Part shown: positions 32,331-41,787 of the stretch, piece after piece
How positions within the stretch are numbered: the first letter of the stretch is position 1
Layout of the letters: the number at the start of each line of letters is the position of its first letter
Origin: [Clostridium] asparagiforme DSM 15981
Lineage (GTDB): Bacteria > Bacillota > Clostridia > Lachnospirales > Lachnospiraceae
DNA length: 64,000 nucleotides
NCBI GenBank assembly: GCA_025149125.1
Contig: CP102272.1
Span: 2,976,001-3,040,000, forward strand
Direction: 5' to 3'
The notes under the pieces: model-generated
Database searches by the model: none
What the model saw: only the letters and a program-made list of their open reading frames with translations
Told to the model about the DNA's origin: nothing
Translations under genes and position numbers: made by a program

Positions 32331-33941
32331 ATGGCAAAAGCGATAATGGTGCAGGGAACCATGTCCAATGTGGGCAAAAGTCTGATCGCGGCGGGACTCT
32401 GCCGCATCTTCCGGGAGGACGGCTACCGCGTGGCTCCCTTCAAATCCCAGAATATGGCCCTCAACTCCTTTATCACCGGGGACGGCCTGGAAATGGGCCG
32501 GGCCCAGGTGGTTCAGGCGGAGGCGGCCGGAATCCGGCCCACTGTGGATATGAATCCCATTCTGCTCAAACCCACCACGGACGTGGGCAGCCAGGTGATC
32601 GTGCGCGGCGTGCCCCTGGGAAATATGAAGGCCCGGGATTATTTTGCGTACAAAAAGGAGTTGGTCCCGGTGGTGATGGAGTCCTACCGGAGGCTGGCAG
32701 AGGAGTACGACATCATCGTGATCGAGGGGGCCGGAAGCCCGGCGGAGATCAACTTAAACCATGAGGACATCGTGAATATGGGCATGGCGGCCATGGCGGA
32801 CGCCCCGGTGCTGCTGGTGGGGGATATCGACCGGGGAGGCGTGTTCGCCCAGCTCTACGGCACCGTTTCCCTTCTGAAAGAGGAGGAGCGGGCCCGGGTG
32901 AAGGGTCTGGTGATCAACAAATTCCGGGGCGACAAGACGATTCTGGACCCGGGCGTTTCCATGCTGGAGGAGCTTTGTAAAATTCCGGTGGCCGGGGTAG
33001 TGCCCTATATGCAGGTGGAGCTGGAGGACGAGGACAGCTTGAGCGGCGCGCTGGACGGCAAGGCAGGGAACACGGCAGCGGCTCCGCTGGTAGATATCGC
33101 CGTCATCCGGTTCCCGCGGATCGCCAATTTCACCGATTTTAACGCCTTAAGCGCTATCCCTTGCGTGCGGGTCCGCTATGTGTCGCGGCCCCCGGAGCTT
33201 GGGGAGCCGGATTTGGTGGTGCTTCCGGGGACGAAAAACACCATAAGCGACCTTCTGTGGCTGCGCGGCAGCGGGCTGGAGGCGGCGGTGTTAAAGCTGG
33301 CCTCCCGCCGGGTTCCCATCTGGGGAATCTGCGGCGGTTTCCAGATGTTGGGCGAGGAAGTGATCGACGAGGCCGGAGCGGAGGGCGCGCCGGTCCATCG
33401 CGCGGCCGGTCTGGGCCTTCTGCCCCTGACCACATGGTTCGAGGCGGAGAAGGTCCGCACCCAGGTCACCGGCTCTCTCGGGGAGCTGGACGGGCCTCTG
33501 TCCGCCCTGTCGGGGAAATGCCTCAACGGCTATGAGATTCATATGGGCCGCACCGCAATCTCCGGAGGGCGGGGACCGGAGGATACGGGACGGCTGGTGG
33601 ATTATCGGGCAGAGCCGGAGATCTGCCGCCCAATGGCCTATCTTCTGGAGACGCAGTCGGATTCCAGGCAGGTCAAAACCGACGGTTGGAACCGGGGAAA
33701 TGTGTACGGCTCTTACGTTCACGGCGTATTCGACGACCCCGGCATCGCCAGGTCCCTGACGGAGGCGCTGCTGGCGAAAAAAGGGCTTTGCGCGGACCTG
33801 GACGGTACGGTGGATTTCGACTATGGGGCGTTTAAGGAGATGCAGTTCGCGGCCCTGGCAAAAGGGCTGCGGGAGAGTCTGGACATGGATCGGATCTACG
33901 AGATCATGGGAATAAAGGGAGGAAACGGCCGTGAAAATTGA
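32331..33941 (+). CDS. cbiP: Cobyric acid synthase
   Basis: A 536-residue CbiP/CobQ performing four glutamine-dependent amidations of the corrin. The N-terminal dethiobiotin-synthetase-like ATPase has [20 protein letters not shown] (about 8-27) and [12 protein letters not shown]. The class I amidotransferase domain has nucleophile C334 in [12 protein letters not shown] and the later [10 protein letters not shown]. It overlaps cbiC by 11 bp. Confidence 0.96.
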   Translation: MAKAIMVQGTMSNVGKSLIAAGLCRIFREDGYRVAPFKSQNMALNSFITGDGLEMGRAQVVQAEAAGIRPTVDMNPILLKPTTDVGSQVIVRGVPLGNMKARDYFAYKKELVPVVMESYRRLAEEYDIIVIEGAGSPAEINLNHEDIVNMGMAAMADAPVLLVGDIDRGGVFAQLYGTVSLLKEEERARVKGLVINKFRGDKTILDPGVSMLEELCKIPVAGVVPYMQVELEDEDSLSGALDGKAGNTAAAPLVDIAVIRFPRIANFTDFNALSAIPCVRVRYVSRPPELGEPDLVVLPGTKNTISDLLWLRGSGLEAAVLKLASRRVPIWGICGGFQMLGEEVIDEAGAEGAPVHRAAGLGLLPLTTWFEAEKVRTQVTGSLGELDGPLSALSGKCLNGYEIHMGRTAISGGRGPEDTGRLVDYRAEPEICRPMAYLLETQSDSRQVKTDGWNRGNVYGSYVHGVFDDPGIARSLTEALLAKKGLCADLDGTVDFDYGAFKEMQFAALAKGLRESLDMDRIYEIMGIKGGNGREN

Positions 33942-34590
33942 GTTGGAGCAGGTGCTGCCGTCGCAGATCGAGGCCAGAAGTTTTGAGATCATCGGCCGGG
34001 AACTGGAACAGATGGGAAAGGTCCTGGACCCGGAGCAGGAGCCGGTGATCAAGCGGTGTATCCACACCACCGCGGATTTTGAGTACGCGGACAGCCTGGT
34101 TTTCTCAGACCGGGCGGTGGAGCGGGGCCTTAAGGCCCTTAAGGCCGGGGCGCACATCGTGACGGACACCCGGATGGGGTTCTCGGGCGTGAACAAGGGG
34201 CGGCTGGAGAAACTGGGCGGGGAAGCGCTCTGTTTCATGGCGGACCCGGATGTGGCGGAGATTGCCGCCAGGGAGGGCTGCACCAGGGCCACGGCCAGCA
34301 TGGACAAGGCGGCCGGTCTGTACGGAACGGGCGGCCCCCGGGAGCGGATTCCCTGCATCTTTGCGGTGGGAAACGCGCCAACGGCGTTGGCGCGGCTGTA
34401 CGAACTGGTGACGGAGGGACGTTTGAAGCCCGCGCTGGTGATCGGGGTGCCGGTGGGATTTGTAAACGTGGTCCAGTCCAAGGAGCTGATTCTGACGCTG
34501 CCCGACACGCCTTATATCGTGGCCAGGGGCAGAAAAGGCGGCAGCAATGTGGCGGCCGCCATCTGCAACGCGCTGCTGTACCGCATATAA
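33931..34590 (+). CDS. cbiC: Cobalt-precorrin-8X methylmutase
   Basis: A 219-residue CbiC/CobH that moves a methyl group from C11 to C12. Catalytic H45 lies in [23 protein letters not shown] and [12 protein letters not shown] follow. Start is a GTG with AAAGGGAGGA 7 nt upstream. It closes the locus; the next 98 bp contain GC-rich inverted segments but no canonical T-tailed terminator. Confidence 0.95.
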   Translation: MKIELEQVLPSQIEARSFEIIGRELEQMGKVLDPEQEPVIKRCIHTTADFEYADSLVFSDRAVERGLKALKAGAHIVTDTRMGFSGVNKGRLEKLGGEALCFMADPDVAEIAAREGCTRATASMDKAAGLYGTGGPRERIPCIFAVGNAPTALARLYELVTEGRLKPALVIGVPVGFVNVVQSKELILTLPDTPYIVARGRKGGSNVAAAICNALLYRI

Positions 34591-34688
34591 GGGAGGGGAG
34601 GAGCCTGACGCGCTCCCACGGGCCCCGGAGCGGCTCGCCCGCGCTCCCGCCCATGAGCCCCCTCATTCCCCCACAACCGTGGAAACAG

Positions 34689-34717
34689 TTGCCGCAGCCG
34701 CCCAAATATTGTATACT
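34689..34717 (+). promoter_or_regulatory. Promoter of the sugar two-component operon
   Basis: TTGCCG (34689-34694) and TATACT (34712-34717) with a 17-bp spacer, about 59 bp before the response-regulator start. Confidence 0.65.
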
Positions 34718-34775
34718 TATCTGTAAATAAGCTGTAAATCAAATGGCGAATCATGATGGAGAAGAGGTTTTGGAT

Positions 34776-36413
34776 ATGGACTTATATCGGATTATCCTGG
34801 TGGACGACGAGGAAGAGGTGCGCAAGAGCATCATCAAGAAGATCGACTGGAACGCGGCCGGATTCCAGGTGGTGGGGGATGCGGAGAACGGCGAGGAGGC
34901 ACTGGAGCGCATCGAGGCCCTGGAGCCGGACGTGGTTCTGACGGATATCCGCATGCCCTACATGGACGGGCTGACCCTGGCGGAGAAGGTCCGCCAGCGT
35001 TTCCCCTCCACCAAGATCGTCATTTTCTCCGGCTACGACGATTTTGAGTACGCCAAGCAGGCCATCAAGCTCAATGTCACCGAGTATATTTTAAAGCCGG
35101 TCAACGTGGAGGAGCTGACCGCCATTTTAAAGCGGATCAAAGCCAACCTGGACGAGGAGATCGAGCAGAAGCGCAATGTCAGCCTGCTGCGGGAGAATTA
35201 CCGCAAGAGCCTGCCCATCCTGCGGGAACAGTTCTTAAACGACCTGATCAACCGCAGGGTGAGCGGGGAGCTTTTGGCGGGTCGCCTCTCAGAGTATGAT
35301 ATTCCCATCGCGGGAGCCCAGAAATGGGTGGCCGCGGTCATCGATATCGAACCGGCGGAGCAGAAGGAGGGCAAGGAACTTCCCCTGCACCAGGAGGCCG
35401 ATTTGATCCCCATCTCCGTCATGCAGATCGTGGAAGAAAAGCTGAAGGACTACTGCCGTTTCACCCTGTTCACCTCCAATCTGGGACCGGAGTCCGGCAT
35501 GACGGTGATCGCCGCCATCGACCGGGAGAACACCCAGACCGGCCTCATCGACGTGCTGGGCGACATCTGCAAGGAGACGCGCAAGATTCTGGAGGTGCCC
35601 ATCACCATCGGCATCGGCCACCGCTGCACGGACCTGGTCCACATCAGCGATTCCTACAAGGCGGCGGTGGACGCCCTGGGCTACAAGGCCATCGTGGGCA
35701 TCGGCAGCACCATCTACATCAACGACGTGGAGCCGGGGGACGGGGGCAAGCTGGCATTTGACAGCCGGGACGAGGCCGATCTGATCGCGGCCGTGAAATT
35801 CGGCCCCCAGGAGAAGATCGAAGCCGCGGTCAGGCGGGTGGTGGACCGGATGAACGACGCCAAGGTGCATTTCCGGCAGCATCAGGCCTACATGCTGAGC
35901 GTGGCCAACTGCATCGTGCAGCTGATTCAGCAGTACGATCTGGATATGGCGGAAATGTTCGGCGAGGGCCGGGATTACGCGGACACCTTCACCGTGATCC
36001 CCAAGATGCAGAAGCAGGAGGAGTTCGGCCAGTGGCTGCTGCCAATCGCCCTGCGCATGAACCAGGCCATGAACCAGGAGCGCGACAACACCATGAAGCA
36101 GGTGATCAAGGAGGCCAAGCAGTACATTCAGGACAATTACCAGGACCCGGACCTGTCCGTGGAAAAAATCTGCCGCCACCTGCACATGAGCCCCGCCTAT
36201 TTCTCCACCATGTTCAAGAAGGAGACGGGTCAGGCCTACATCGCCTACCTGACCGAGGTGCGCCTGGACAAGGCGGTGGAGCTTTTGGGAAAAACCGACG
36301 ACAAGACCTATGTGATCGCGGCCAAGGTGGGCTATCAGGAGCAGAACTATTTCAGCTATGTGTTTAAAAAGCGTTTCGGCGTATCGCCCACCAAATTCCG
36401 GGGGGCCAAGTAA
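34776..36413 (+). CDS. YesN-type AraC-family response regulator
   Basis: A 545-residue regulator. The N-terminal receiver has acidic D10-D11, phosphoacceptor D57 in VVLTDIRMPYMDG and the KPVN lysine near 106. A long central region is typical of YesN proteins. The C-terminal AraC double HTH (about 440-545) includes LSVEKICRHLHMSPAYFSTM and VGYQEQNYFSYVFKKRFG. I start at MDLYRI, 8 nt after AGAGG. It is followed by its kinase after 15 bp and then by sugar-binding proteins, so it most likely activates the mgl genes. Confidence 0.93.
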   Translation: MDLYRIILVDDEEEVRKSIIKKIDWNAAGFQVVGDAENGEEALERIEALEPDVVLTDIRMPYMDGLTLAEKVRQRFPSTKIVIFSGYDDFEYAKQAIKLNVTEYILKPVNVEELTAILKRIKANLDEEIEQKRNVSLLRENYRKSLPILREQFLNDLINRRVSGELLAGRLSEYDIPIAGAQKWVAAVIDIEPAEQKEGKELPLHQEADLIPISVMQIVEEKLKDYCRFTLFTSNLGPESGMTVIAAIDRENTQTGLIDVLGDICKETRKILEVPITIGIGHRCTDLVHISDSYKAAVDALGYKAIVGIGSTIYINDVEPGDGGKLAFDSRDEADLIAAVKFGPQEKIEAAVRRVVDRMNDAKVHFRQHQAYMLSVANCIVQLIQQYDLDMAEMFGEGRDYADTFTVIPKMQKQEEFGQWLLPIALRMNQAMNQERDNTMKQVIKEAKQYIQDNYQDPDLSVEKICRHLHMSPAYFSTMFKKETGQAYIAYLTEVRLDKAVELLGKTDDKTYVIAAKVGYQEQNYFSYVFKKRFGVSPTKFRGAK

Positions 36414-36428
36414 GCGAGGAGGGCGGCC

Positions 36429-38216
36429 ATGCCTTTGAAAAAGCGCCGGTATCCGTTCCAGAATACCAGCATCCGCTACACCATATTTATCTATTTCACC
36501 GTGTCCGCCCTGGCGGCCAGCATCTTCATCGGTCTGTCCATGTACAGCCGCATGTCCGGGCAGATGTCCGCGGCCATCCAGGAGGAGAACCAGATCCTGA
36601 TCAACCAGCTCTCCCGGACCACGGACACCTACCTGCGCACCATCATGAAGCTGTCCGACTCCCTGTACTACGGGGCCGTCAAGAACGCGGACCTTTCCGA
36701 CAGCTCCATCAACCGCGAGATCACGCTGCTCTACGACAACAACAAGGACAACGTGGAAAATATCGCCCTCCTGTCCAACGACGGCAGGCTTTTGGAGGCG
36801 GTTCCCGCCGCCCGCTTAAAGACCAATCTGGACGTCACGGCGGAACCTTGGTTTCAGAACACCCTGGAAAAGACGGAGAACCTGCATTTCTCCATCCCGC
36901 AGGTCCAGTACATCTTTGACGCCAACGAGAACCAGTACCGCTGGGTGATCTCCGTGACCCGGGCCGTGGAGATCACCCAGGGCCCCTACACGGACCAGGG
37001 CGTGCTGCTCATCGACATCCGCTACAACAGCCTGGAACAGCTCTTTGACAGCGTCAGCCTGGGAAACGGCGGCTACGTGTACCTGATCAGCAGCGGCGGG
37101 GATATTATTTACCATCCCAGGGCCCAGCTGCTGGACTCCGGCATCGCCAGGGAGAACAACGTAAAAGCGTCGGAGTACCGGGACGGCAACCACGAGGAGC
37201 TGTTTGAGGGGAAAAAGCGCCTGGTGACGGTGAAGAGCGTGGGTTACACCGGCTGGAAGATCGTGGGCGTCACGCCCATGGACGGGGTGTCCTTAAACAA
37301 TCTGAAAACCAAGCTTTTCGTGGTCTTTATCATCGCCTTTATCCTGTTCATCCTGTCCATCATCAACTCCTACATTTCCTCCAGGATCACGGATCCCATC
37401 AAGGAGCTGGAGAAGTCGGTGAACGAGATCGAGGAGGGCCATCTGGAGACCAACGTATACGCGGGCGGTTCCTACGAGATCCAACACCTGGGCAATTCCA
37501 TCCAGAACATGGCCCGGCAGATCCGTCGGCTCATGAACGACATTGTGGCGGAGCACGAGTCCAAGCGAAAGAGCGAGTTCGACACCTTACAGTCCCAGAT
37601 CAACCCCCATTTCCTCTACAACACCCTGGACATCATCGTGTGGATGATCGAGAACGAGCGGCAGTCCGAGGCCGTGAAGGCGGTGACCGCCCTGGCCCGG
37701 TTCTTCCGAATCAGCTTAAGCAAGGGCAAGAGCATCATCCCGGTGCGGGACGAGCTGGAGCACGTGCGCAACTACCTGATGATCCAGTCCATGCGCTACA
37801 AGAACAAATTCACCTACTCCATCGAGGCGGGGGAGGGCGTGGAGGAGCTGGCCAGCTTAAAGCTCATGCTCCAGCCCCTGGTGGAGAACGCCATCTACCA
37901 CGGCATGGAATTCATGGACGGCGACGGCGAGATTCTCATCAAGGCGTGGCGGGAGGGAGACGACCTCTACATGAGCGTGGGGGACAACGGCCTTGGCATG
38001 ACGCAGGAGCAGGTGGAAAACCTGTTTGCGGCCGCTGAGCACGTGCCCTCCAGGCGCGGCTCCGGCATCGGCGTGCGCAATGTGAACGAGCGCATCAAGC
38101 TGTACTTCGGCAAGGAGTACGGGCTTGTCATCGACTCGGAGCCGGACGAGGGGACCACGGTAACGGCCCACCTGCCTGCGGTCGCCTATGAGCAGGTGGC
38201 ACAGAAGGTCACGTAA
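36429..38216 (+). CDS. YesM-type sensor histidine kinase
   Basis: A 595-residue membrane kinase. Transmembrane segments near 16-38 and 296-316 enclose an extracytoplasmic dCache-like sensor; a HAMP domain follows (about 317-370). The phosphoacceptor is H394 in INPHFLYNTLDIIVW, characteristic of the LytS/YesM group. The ATP-binding domain has a PLVENAIYHGM N-box and DNGLGMTQEQ and GSGIGVRNVNERI G-boxes. The start follows GAGGAGGG. Its adjacent anchored sugar-binding proteins may present ligand to the sensor domain. Confidence 0.93.
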   Translation: MPLKKRRYPFQNTSIRYTIFIYFTVSALAASIFIGLSMYSRMSGQMSAAIQEENQILINQLSRTTDTYLRTIMKLSDSLYYGAVKNADLSDSSINREITLLYDNNKDNVENIALLSNDGRLLEAVPAARLKTNLDVTAEPWFQNTLEKTENLHFSIPQVQYIFDANENQYRWVISVTRAVEITQGPYTDQGVLLIDIRYNSLEQLFDSVSLGNGGYVYLISSGGDIIYHPRAQLLDSGIARENNVKASEYRDGNHEELFEGKKRLVTVKSVGYTGWKIVGVTPMDGVSLNNLKTKLFVVFIIAFILFILSIINSYISSRITDPIKELEKSVNEIEEGHLETNVYAGGSYEIQHLGNSIQNMARQIRRLMNDIVAEHESKRKSEFDTLQSQINPHFLYNTLDIIVWMIENERQSEAVKAVTALARFFRISLSKGKSIIPVRDELEHVRNYLMIQSMRYKNKFTYSIEAGEGVEELASLKLMLQPLVENAIYHGMEFMDGDGEILIKAWREGDDLYMSVGDNGLGMTQEQVENLFAAAEHVPSRRGSGIGVRNVNERIKLYFGKEYGLVIDSEPDEGTTVTAHLPAVAYEQVAQKVT

Positions 38217-38241
38217 ACAGCGGGGCGGAGGGGATTGAAAC

Positions 38242-39222
38242 ATGAATGCAATGTCAAAAAATGAGAAAATGCTGTGGGCCCTGTCGGCCTGCGCCCTGGT
38301 CCTGCTGTTTCTGATGTCGTCCACCAACCTGATCATCAAGGAGAAAAAGGTGGAGATCCACCCTATCTCCGTGATTATAGAGGATTCCAACGACGACTTT
38401 TACGGGAATTTCCGCAAGGGCATGGACAAGGCGGCTCTGGAGTACCACGCGGATATCAGCTTTATCACCTTATACGAGCGAAATGACCAGGAGCAGCAGC
38501 TGGAGCTGGTCAACCGGGAGATTAAGGACGGGGCCAAGGCCGTGATTCTGACCCCGGTAAACGAGCGGGAGACGATCCGGGCGCTGGACCGCACCAGTTT
38601 AAACAGTCCTCTGGTGGTGCTGGGCTCCCAGGTCCCCAATGAGATCGTGGTGGCAAACGTGGCGGTGGACGGGTATGAGATGGGAGAAAAGCTGGGAAAT
38701 GCGGTGGCGGCCCATGAACCCAGGGAAAATCCGGTCTACCTGTTCACCGACGGGCTGGAATACGGGCTCAACCTGCGGGTGTACGACGGCGTGCGGACCG
38801 TTCTGGAACAGGCGGGCTTCACCTGCACGCTGGTGGAACGCCAGGACGGCGACACCTACCGCGGAGTGATCGAGGAGACCGTCTATCCGGGCAGCGGCAG
38901 GGCGGCCATCGTGGCCCTGGACACGCCGTCCCTGGGGGAGGCGGCCCAGATTCTGGAGGACAGCAGCGTTTACCACCAATACATCACCGGACTTTACGGC
39001 GTTGGCGGCACCACGGCCCTGCTCAACCAGCTGGACCAGGGGATCATCCGGGGGCTTGTGACCTACAACCGGTACGACGAGGGATATTTGAGCGTGGAGC
39101 GGGCTGTGGAGGCCATCGAGGGAAGCCGGCAGAGGGAACAGATTCTTCTGGACTCCTACTACATTGAAAAACCGCAGCTGCGGGACAAGCAGTACGAGAA
39201 GATGCTCTACCCCATGGATTGA
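38242..39222 (+). CDS. Membrane-anchored periplasmic-binding-protein-like sugar sensor
   Basis: A 326-residue protein with one N-terminal transmembrane helix (about 10-32) and no lipobox, followed by a type I periplasmic-binding fold (HPISVIIEDSNDDFYGNF; GAKAVILTPVNE; GIIRGLVTYNRYDEGYL). The divergence from MglB and location directly after the kinase suggest an accessory ligand-binding sensor rather than a transport receptor. It lacks the Asp-rich calcium loop of MglB. The gene follows the kinase by 25 bp. Confidence 0.8.
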   Translation: MNAMSKNEKMLWALSACALVLLFLMSSTNLIIKEKKVEIHPISVIIEDSNDDFYGNFRKGMDKAALEYHADISFITLYERNDQEQQLELVNREIKDGAKAVILTPVNERETIRALDRTSLNSPLVVLGSQVPNEIVVANVAVDGYEMGEKLGNAVAAHEPRENPVYLFTDGLEYGLNLRVYDGVRTVLEQAGFTCTLVERQDGDTYRGVIEETVYPGSGRAAIVALDTPSLGEAAQILEDSSVYHQYITGLYGVGGTTALLNQLDQGIIRGLVTYNRYDEGYLSVERAVEAIEGSRQREQILLDSYYIEKPQLRDKQYEKMLYPMD

Positions 39223-39256
39223 TGGGGAAAAGAGAGAATATCGGGGAGGAAACCAT

Positions 39257-40300
39257 ATGGAGGTCAACAAAAAACGCTGGCTGTGCGGCGGGACCGCGGC
39301 AGCCCTTGCGCTGGCTCTGGCTGTGGCCGGGATTGTGTGCTGGTTCAGAAGCAGCCGGGTGCCGCCGCCCAAAACCTCGATCCGCATCGGGGTGGCCCTG
39401 TACCGGGGCGACGACACCTTTATCAGCACGGTCCGGGCGGCCCTGGAGGAGCGGGCCAAGGCCTACGAGCAGGAGACGGGAATCAAGGTGGTCATGGACA
39501 TTGTGGACGCCAAGCTGAACCAGAACACCCAGAACAGCCAGGTGGAACGCTTCATCTCCCTGGGCTACGACGCTCTGTGCGTGAACATCGTGGACCGCTC
39601 CGCGGCGTCCATCATCATCGACAGGGCCATGGACGCGGGCATCCCCGTGGTGTTCTTCAACCGGGAGCCGGTGGAGGAGGACATGAACCGGTGGGAGAAA
39701 CTGTATTACATCGGAGCGGACGCCAAGGAGTCCGCGGTGCTCCAGGGTAATATTCTGGTGGACGCCTACAAAAAGGACCCCACCAGCCTGGACCGGAACG
39801 GGGACGGCATGGTCAGCTACGTGCTCCTGGAGGGGGAGAGCAGCCATCAGGACTCCCTGATCCGCACCGAGTGGTCCATCCAGACCTTAAAGGACGGCGG
39901 AGTGCCCCTGGAAAAGCTCACCGGCGGCATCGCCAACTGGGAGCGCAGCCAGGCGTCGGCCTGGATGGAGCAGTGGATCTCGGAGTATCCGGAACAGATC
40001 GAGCTGGTGATCTGCAACAACGACGACATGGCTCTGGGAGCCATCGACGCCATCAAGCGGGCGAATATCCCCAAGGGCGCCATCAAGGTGGTGGGCATCG
40101 ACGGCACGCCGGTGGGCAAGGAAGCCCTGGCGGCAGGGGATCTGTTCGGCACGGTGGAGTCCGACCGGGAGCAGTACGCCAGGGTGATCTTTGATATCGC
40201 CGCAGCCCTTGCCCTGGGGAAGGGAGTGCCGGAGGACATCCATTTGGACGGCGGAAAATACTACCGATGCCCGCAGATTGCGCTGACTGGTGAGAAATAG
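39257..40300 (+). CDS. Membrane-anchored galactose-type substrate-binding protein
   Basis: A 347-residue protein with an N-terminal hydrophobic anchor (about 8-27) but no clear lipobox Cys at its end. The type I binding fold is close to MglB: IRIGVALYRGDDTFI, DALCVNIVDRSAA, VFFNREP and a calcium-binding-like loop DRNGDGMVSYVLLEGE. It is more similar to MglB than the preceding protein is. The start is the ATG at 39257 after GGGGAGGA. A strong terminator follows, so it belongs to the regulator operon rather than to mglBAC. Confidence 0.85.
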   Translation: MEVNKKRWLCGGTAAALALALAVAGIVCWFRSSRVPPPKTSIRIGVALYRGDDTFISTVRAALEERAKAYEQETGIKVVMDIVDAKLNQNTQNSQVERFISLGYDALCVNIVDRSAASIIIDRAMDAGIPVVFFNREPVEEDMNRWEKLYYIGADAKESAVLQGNILVDAYKKDPTSLDRNGDGMVSYVLLEGESSHQDSLIRTEWSIQTLKDGGVPLEKLTGGIANWERSQASAWMEQWISEYPEQIELVICNNDDMALGAIDAIKRANIPKGAIKVVGIDGTPVGKEALAAGDLFGTVESDREQYARVIFDIAAALALGKGVPEDIHLDGGKYYRCPQIALTGEK

Positions 40301-40314
40301 AATGAAAAAGAGCG

Positions 40315-40363
40315 AAAGCCTTGTGCAAAATGGAGCAAAGCTCCCTGGCACAGGGCTTTTTTG
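40315..40363 (+). terminator. Terminator separating the regulator operon from mglBAC
   Basis: AAAGCCTTGTGC (40315-40326) pairs with GCACAGGGCTTT (40348-40359), with an inner GGAG/CTCC hairpin, followed by a T-run. Confidence 0.85.
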
Positions 40364-40471
40364 CCCCCGGCGCAGCGGAAAAATGCTTTGAAAGTTTAGA
40401 GAAAATCATGGAAAAATATCATTTTAGACAGAAAATCAAAGAAATTTCATAATGGACCGTAAAAAATCATA

Positions 40472-40500
40472 TGGAAAAATGCATAATTCGGAACTATAAT
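40472..40500 (+). promoter_or_regulatory. Promoter of mglB
   Basis: TGGAAA (40472-40477) and consensus TATAAT (40495-40500) with a 17-bp spacer. The weak -35 box fits activator control. The region 40380-40500 is AT-rich and may hold the response-regulator sites. Confidence 0.65.
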
Positions 40501-40572
40501 AACCTTGTCGTTAAGATAAAAGTAACAAATACGACAGAAAACCGAAAACAAAGCAAAGGGAGGAATACAAAC

Positions 40573-41715
40573 ATGAGAGTATTAAGAAAAGTTACTGCAG
40601 TTGCAATGGCTTCCGCAATGGTAGTTTCCATGGCCGGATGCGGCGGCGGAGCGAAAGAGACCACCGCGGCAGCCACCGAGGCTCCGACCACAGCGGCAAC
40701 TGAGGCGGCCACAGAGGCAGCGACCGAGGCGGCAGCGGCAGCCAGCGAGGCGGCAACCGAGGCAGCAGCAGCGACCACGGGTGACTATGCGGACAAGAAA
40801 GTCGGCATCAGCATTTACAAATTCGACGATAACTTCATGACCCTGTACCGCACCGAGTTAGAGAGATACCTGACCGAGGACCTGGGCTTCAAGAAAGAGA
40901 ACATCACCATCATGGACGGCAAGAACGATCAGGCCGAGCAGACCAACCAGATCGACAACTTCATCAACCAGGGCGTAGACGTTCTGATCCTGAACCTGGT
41001 TCAGTCCTCCTCCGCTCCTTCCGTTACCGACAAGTGTAACGAGGCCGGAATCCCTGTTGTTTACATCAACCGTGAGCCGGATGCCGCTGAAGAGCAGAGA
41101 TGGAAAGACGAAGGAATCAAGGCTACATACGTTGGCGCTGACGCAAGACAGTCCGGCACCTTCCAGGGCGAGGAGATCGCAGAGCTTGAGAACCACGGCG
41201 ATGCCAATGGCGACGGCGTTGTGTCCTACATCATGGTTCAGGGCGATCCCGAGAACGTAGACGCTCAGTACAGAACCGAGTATTCCGTGAAGGCTCTGAC
41301 CGACGCTGGTGTAAAGGTTGAGGAACTGTTGAAGCAGAGAGGCGACTGGGATCAGGCTAAGGGCCAGCAGATCGTGCAGGATGCCCTGACTCAGTTTGGC
41401 GACAAGATCGACGTTGTGTTCTGTAACAACGACGCTATGGCTCTGGGCGCTCTGGCCGCAATCCAGGCAGCCGACAGAAAAGTGGGCGAGGACATCTACA
41501 TCGTAGGCGTTGACGCTCTGACCGAGGCCGTTCAGAACGTAATGGAAGGCAAGATGACCGGCACCGTATTCAACGATCACATCAGCCAGGCTAAGACCGC
41601 CGCTGACATTGCCTGCGATTTCTTAAACGGCAAGGACGTTGCGAATGTAAACATGGTTGACTATGTAAAGGTTACCAACGAGAACGCGCAGCAGATCCTC
41701 GATATCGTGAAATAA
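40573..41715 (+). CDS. mglB: Galactose/glucose-type ABC transporter substrate-binding lipoprotein
   Basis: A 380-residue lipoprotein. The signal peptide ends in a lipobox with C23 (VVSMAGCGGG). A linker of about 45 residues built from repeated Ala-Thr-Glu follows, then the type I binding domain (KVGISIYKFDDNFM; DVLILNLVQSSS; VVYINREPD) with calcium loop DANGDGVVSYIMVQGD and VFCNNDAMALGAL. Galactose, glucose or a methyl-galactoside are the likely ligands, by family. The start follows AAAGGGAGGA. A hairpin after the gene may stabilise its mRNA. Confidence 0.93.
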   Translation: MRVLRKVTAVAMASAMVVSMAGCGGGAKETTAAATEAPTTAATEAATEAATEAAAAASEAATEAAAATTGDYADKKVGISIYKFDDNFMTLYRTELERYLTEDLGFKKENITIMDGKNDQAEQTNQIDNFINQGVDVLILNLVQSSSAPSVTDKCNEAGIPVVYINREPDAAEEQRWKDEGIKATYVGADARQSGTFQGEEIAELENHGDANGDGVVSYIMVQGDPENVDAQYRTEYSVKALTDAGVKVEELLKQRGDWDQAKGQQIVQDALTQFGDKIDVVFCNNDAMALGALAAIQAADRKVGEDIYIVGVDALTEAVQNVMEGKMTGTVFNDHISQAKTAADIACDFLNGKDVANVNMVDYVKVTNENAQQILDIVK

Positions 41716-41738
41716 TCGGTTTGCAGAGTAGAAACTTT

Positions 41739-41769
41739 TCAGGTGTGTCTGTCCGGCACACCTGATTTT
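41739..41769 (+). promoter_or_regulatory. Intercistronic hairpin between mglB and mglA
   Basis: TCAGGTGTG (41739-41747) pairs perfectly with CACACCTGA (41757-41765), followed by TTTTA. Partial termination or protection of the mglB 3' end would give the usual excess of binding protein over transporter. Confidence 0.7.
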
Positions 41770-41787
41770 ATGAAAGGAGATAACGGG

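Noticed and set aside
34591..34688. Terminator after cbiC
   Set aside because: GC-rich inverted segments are present but there is no stable stem followed by a T-run, so I did not annotate one.
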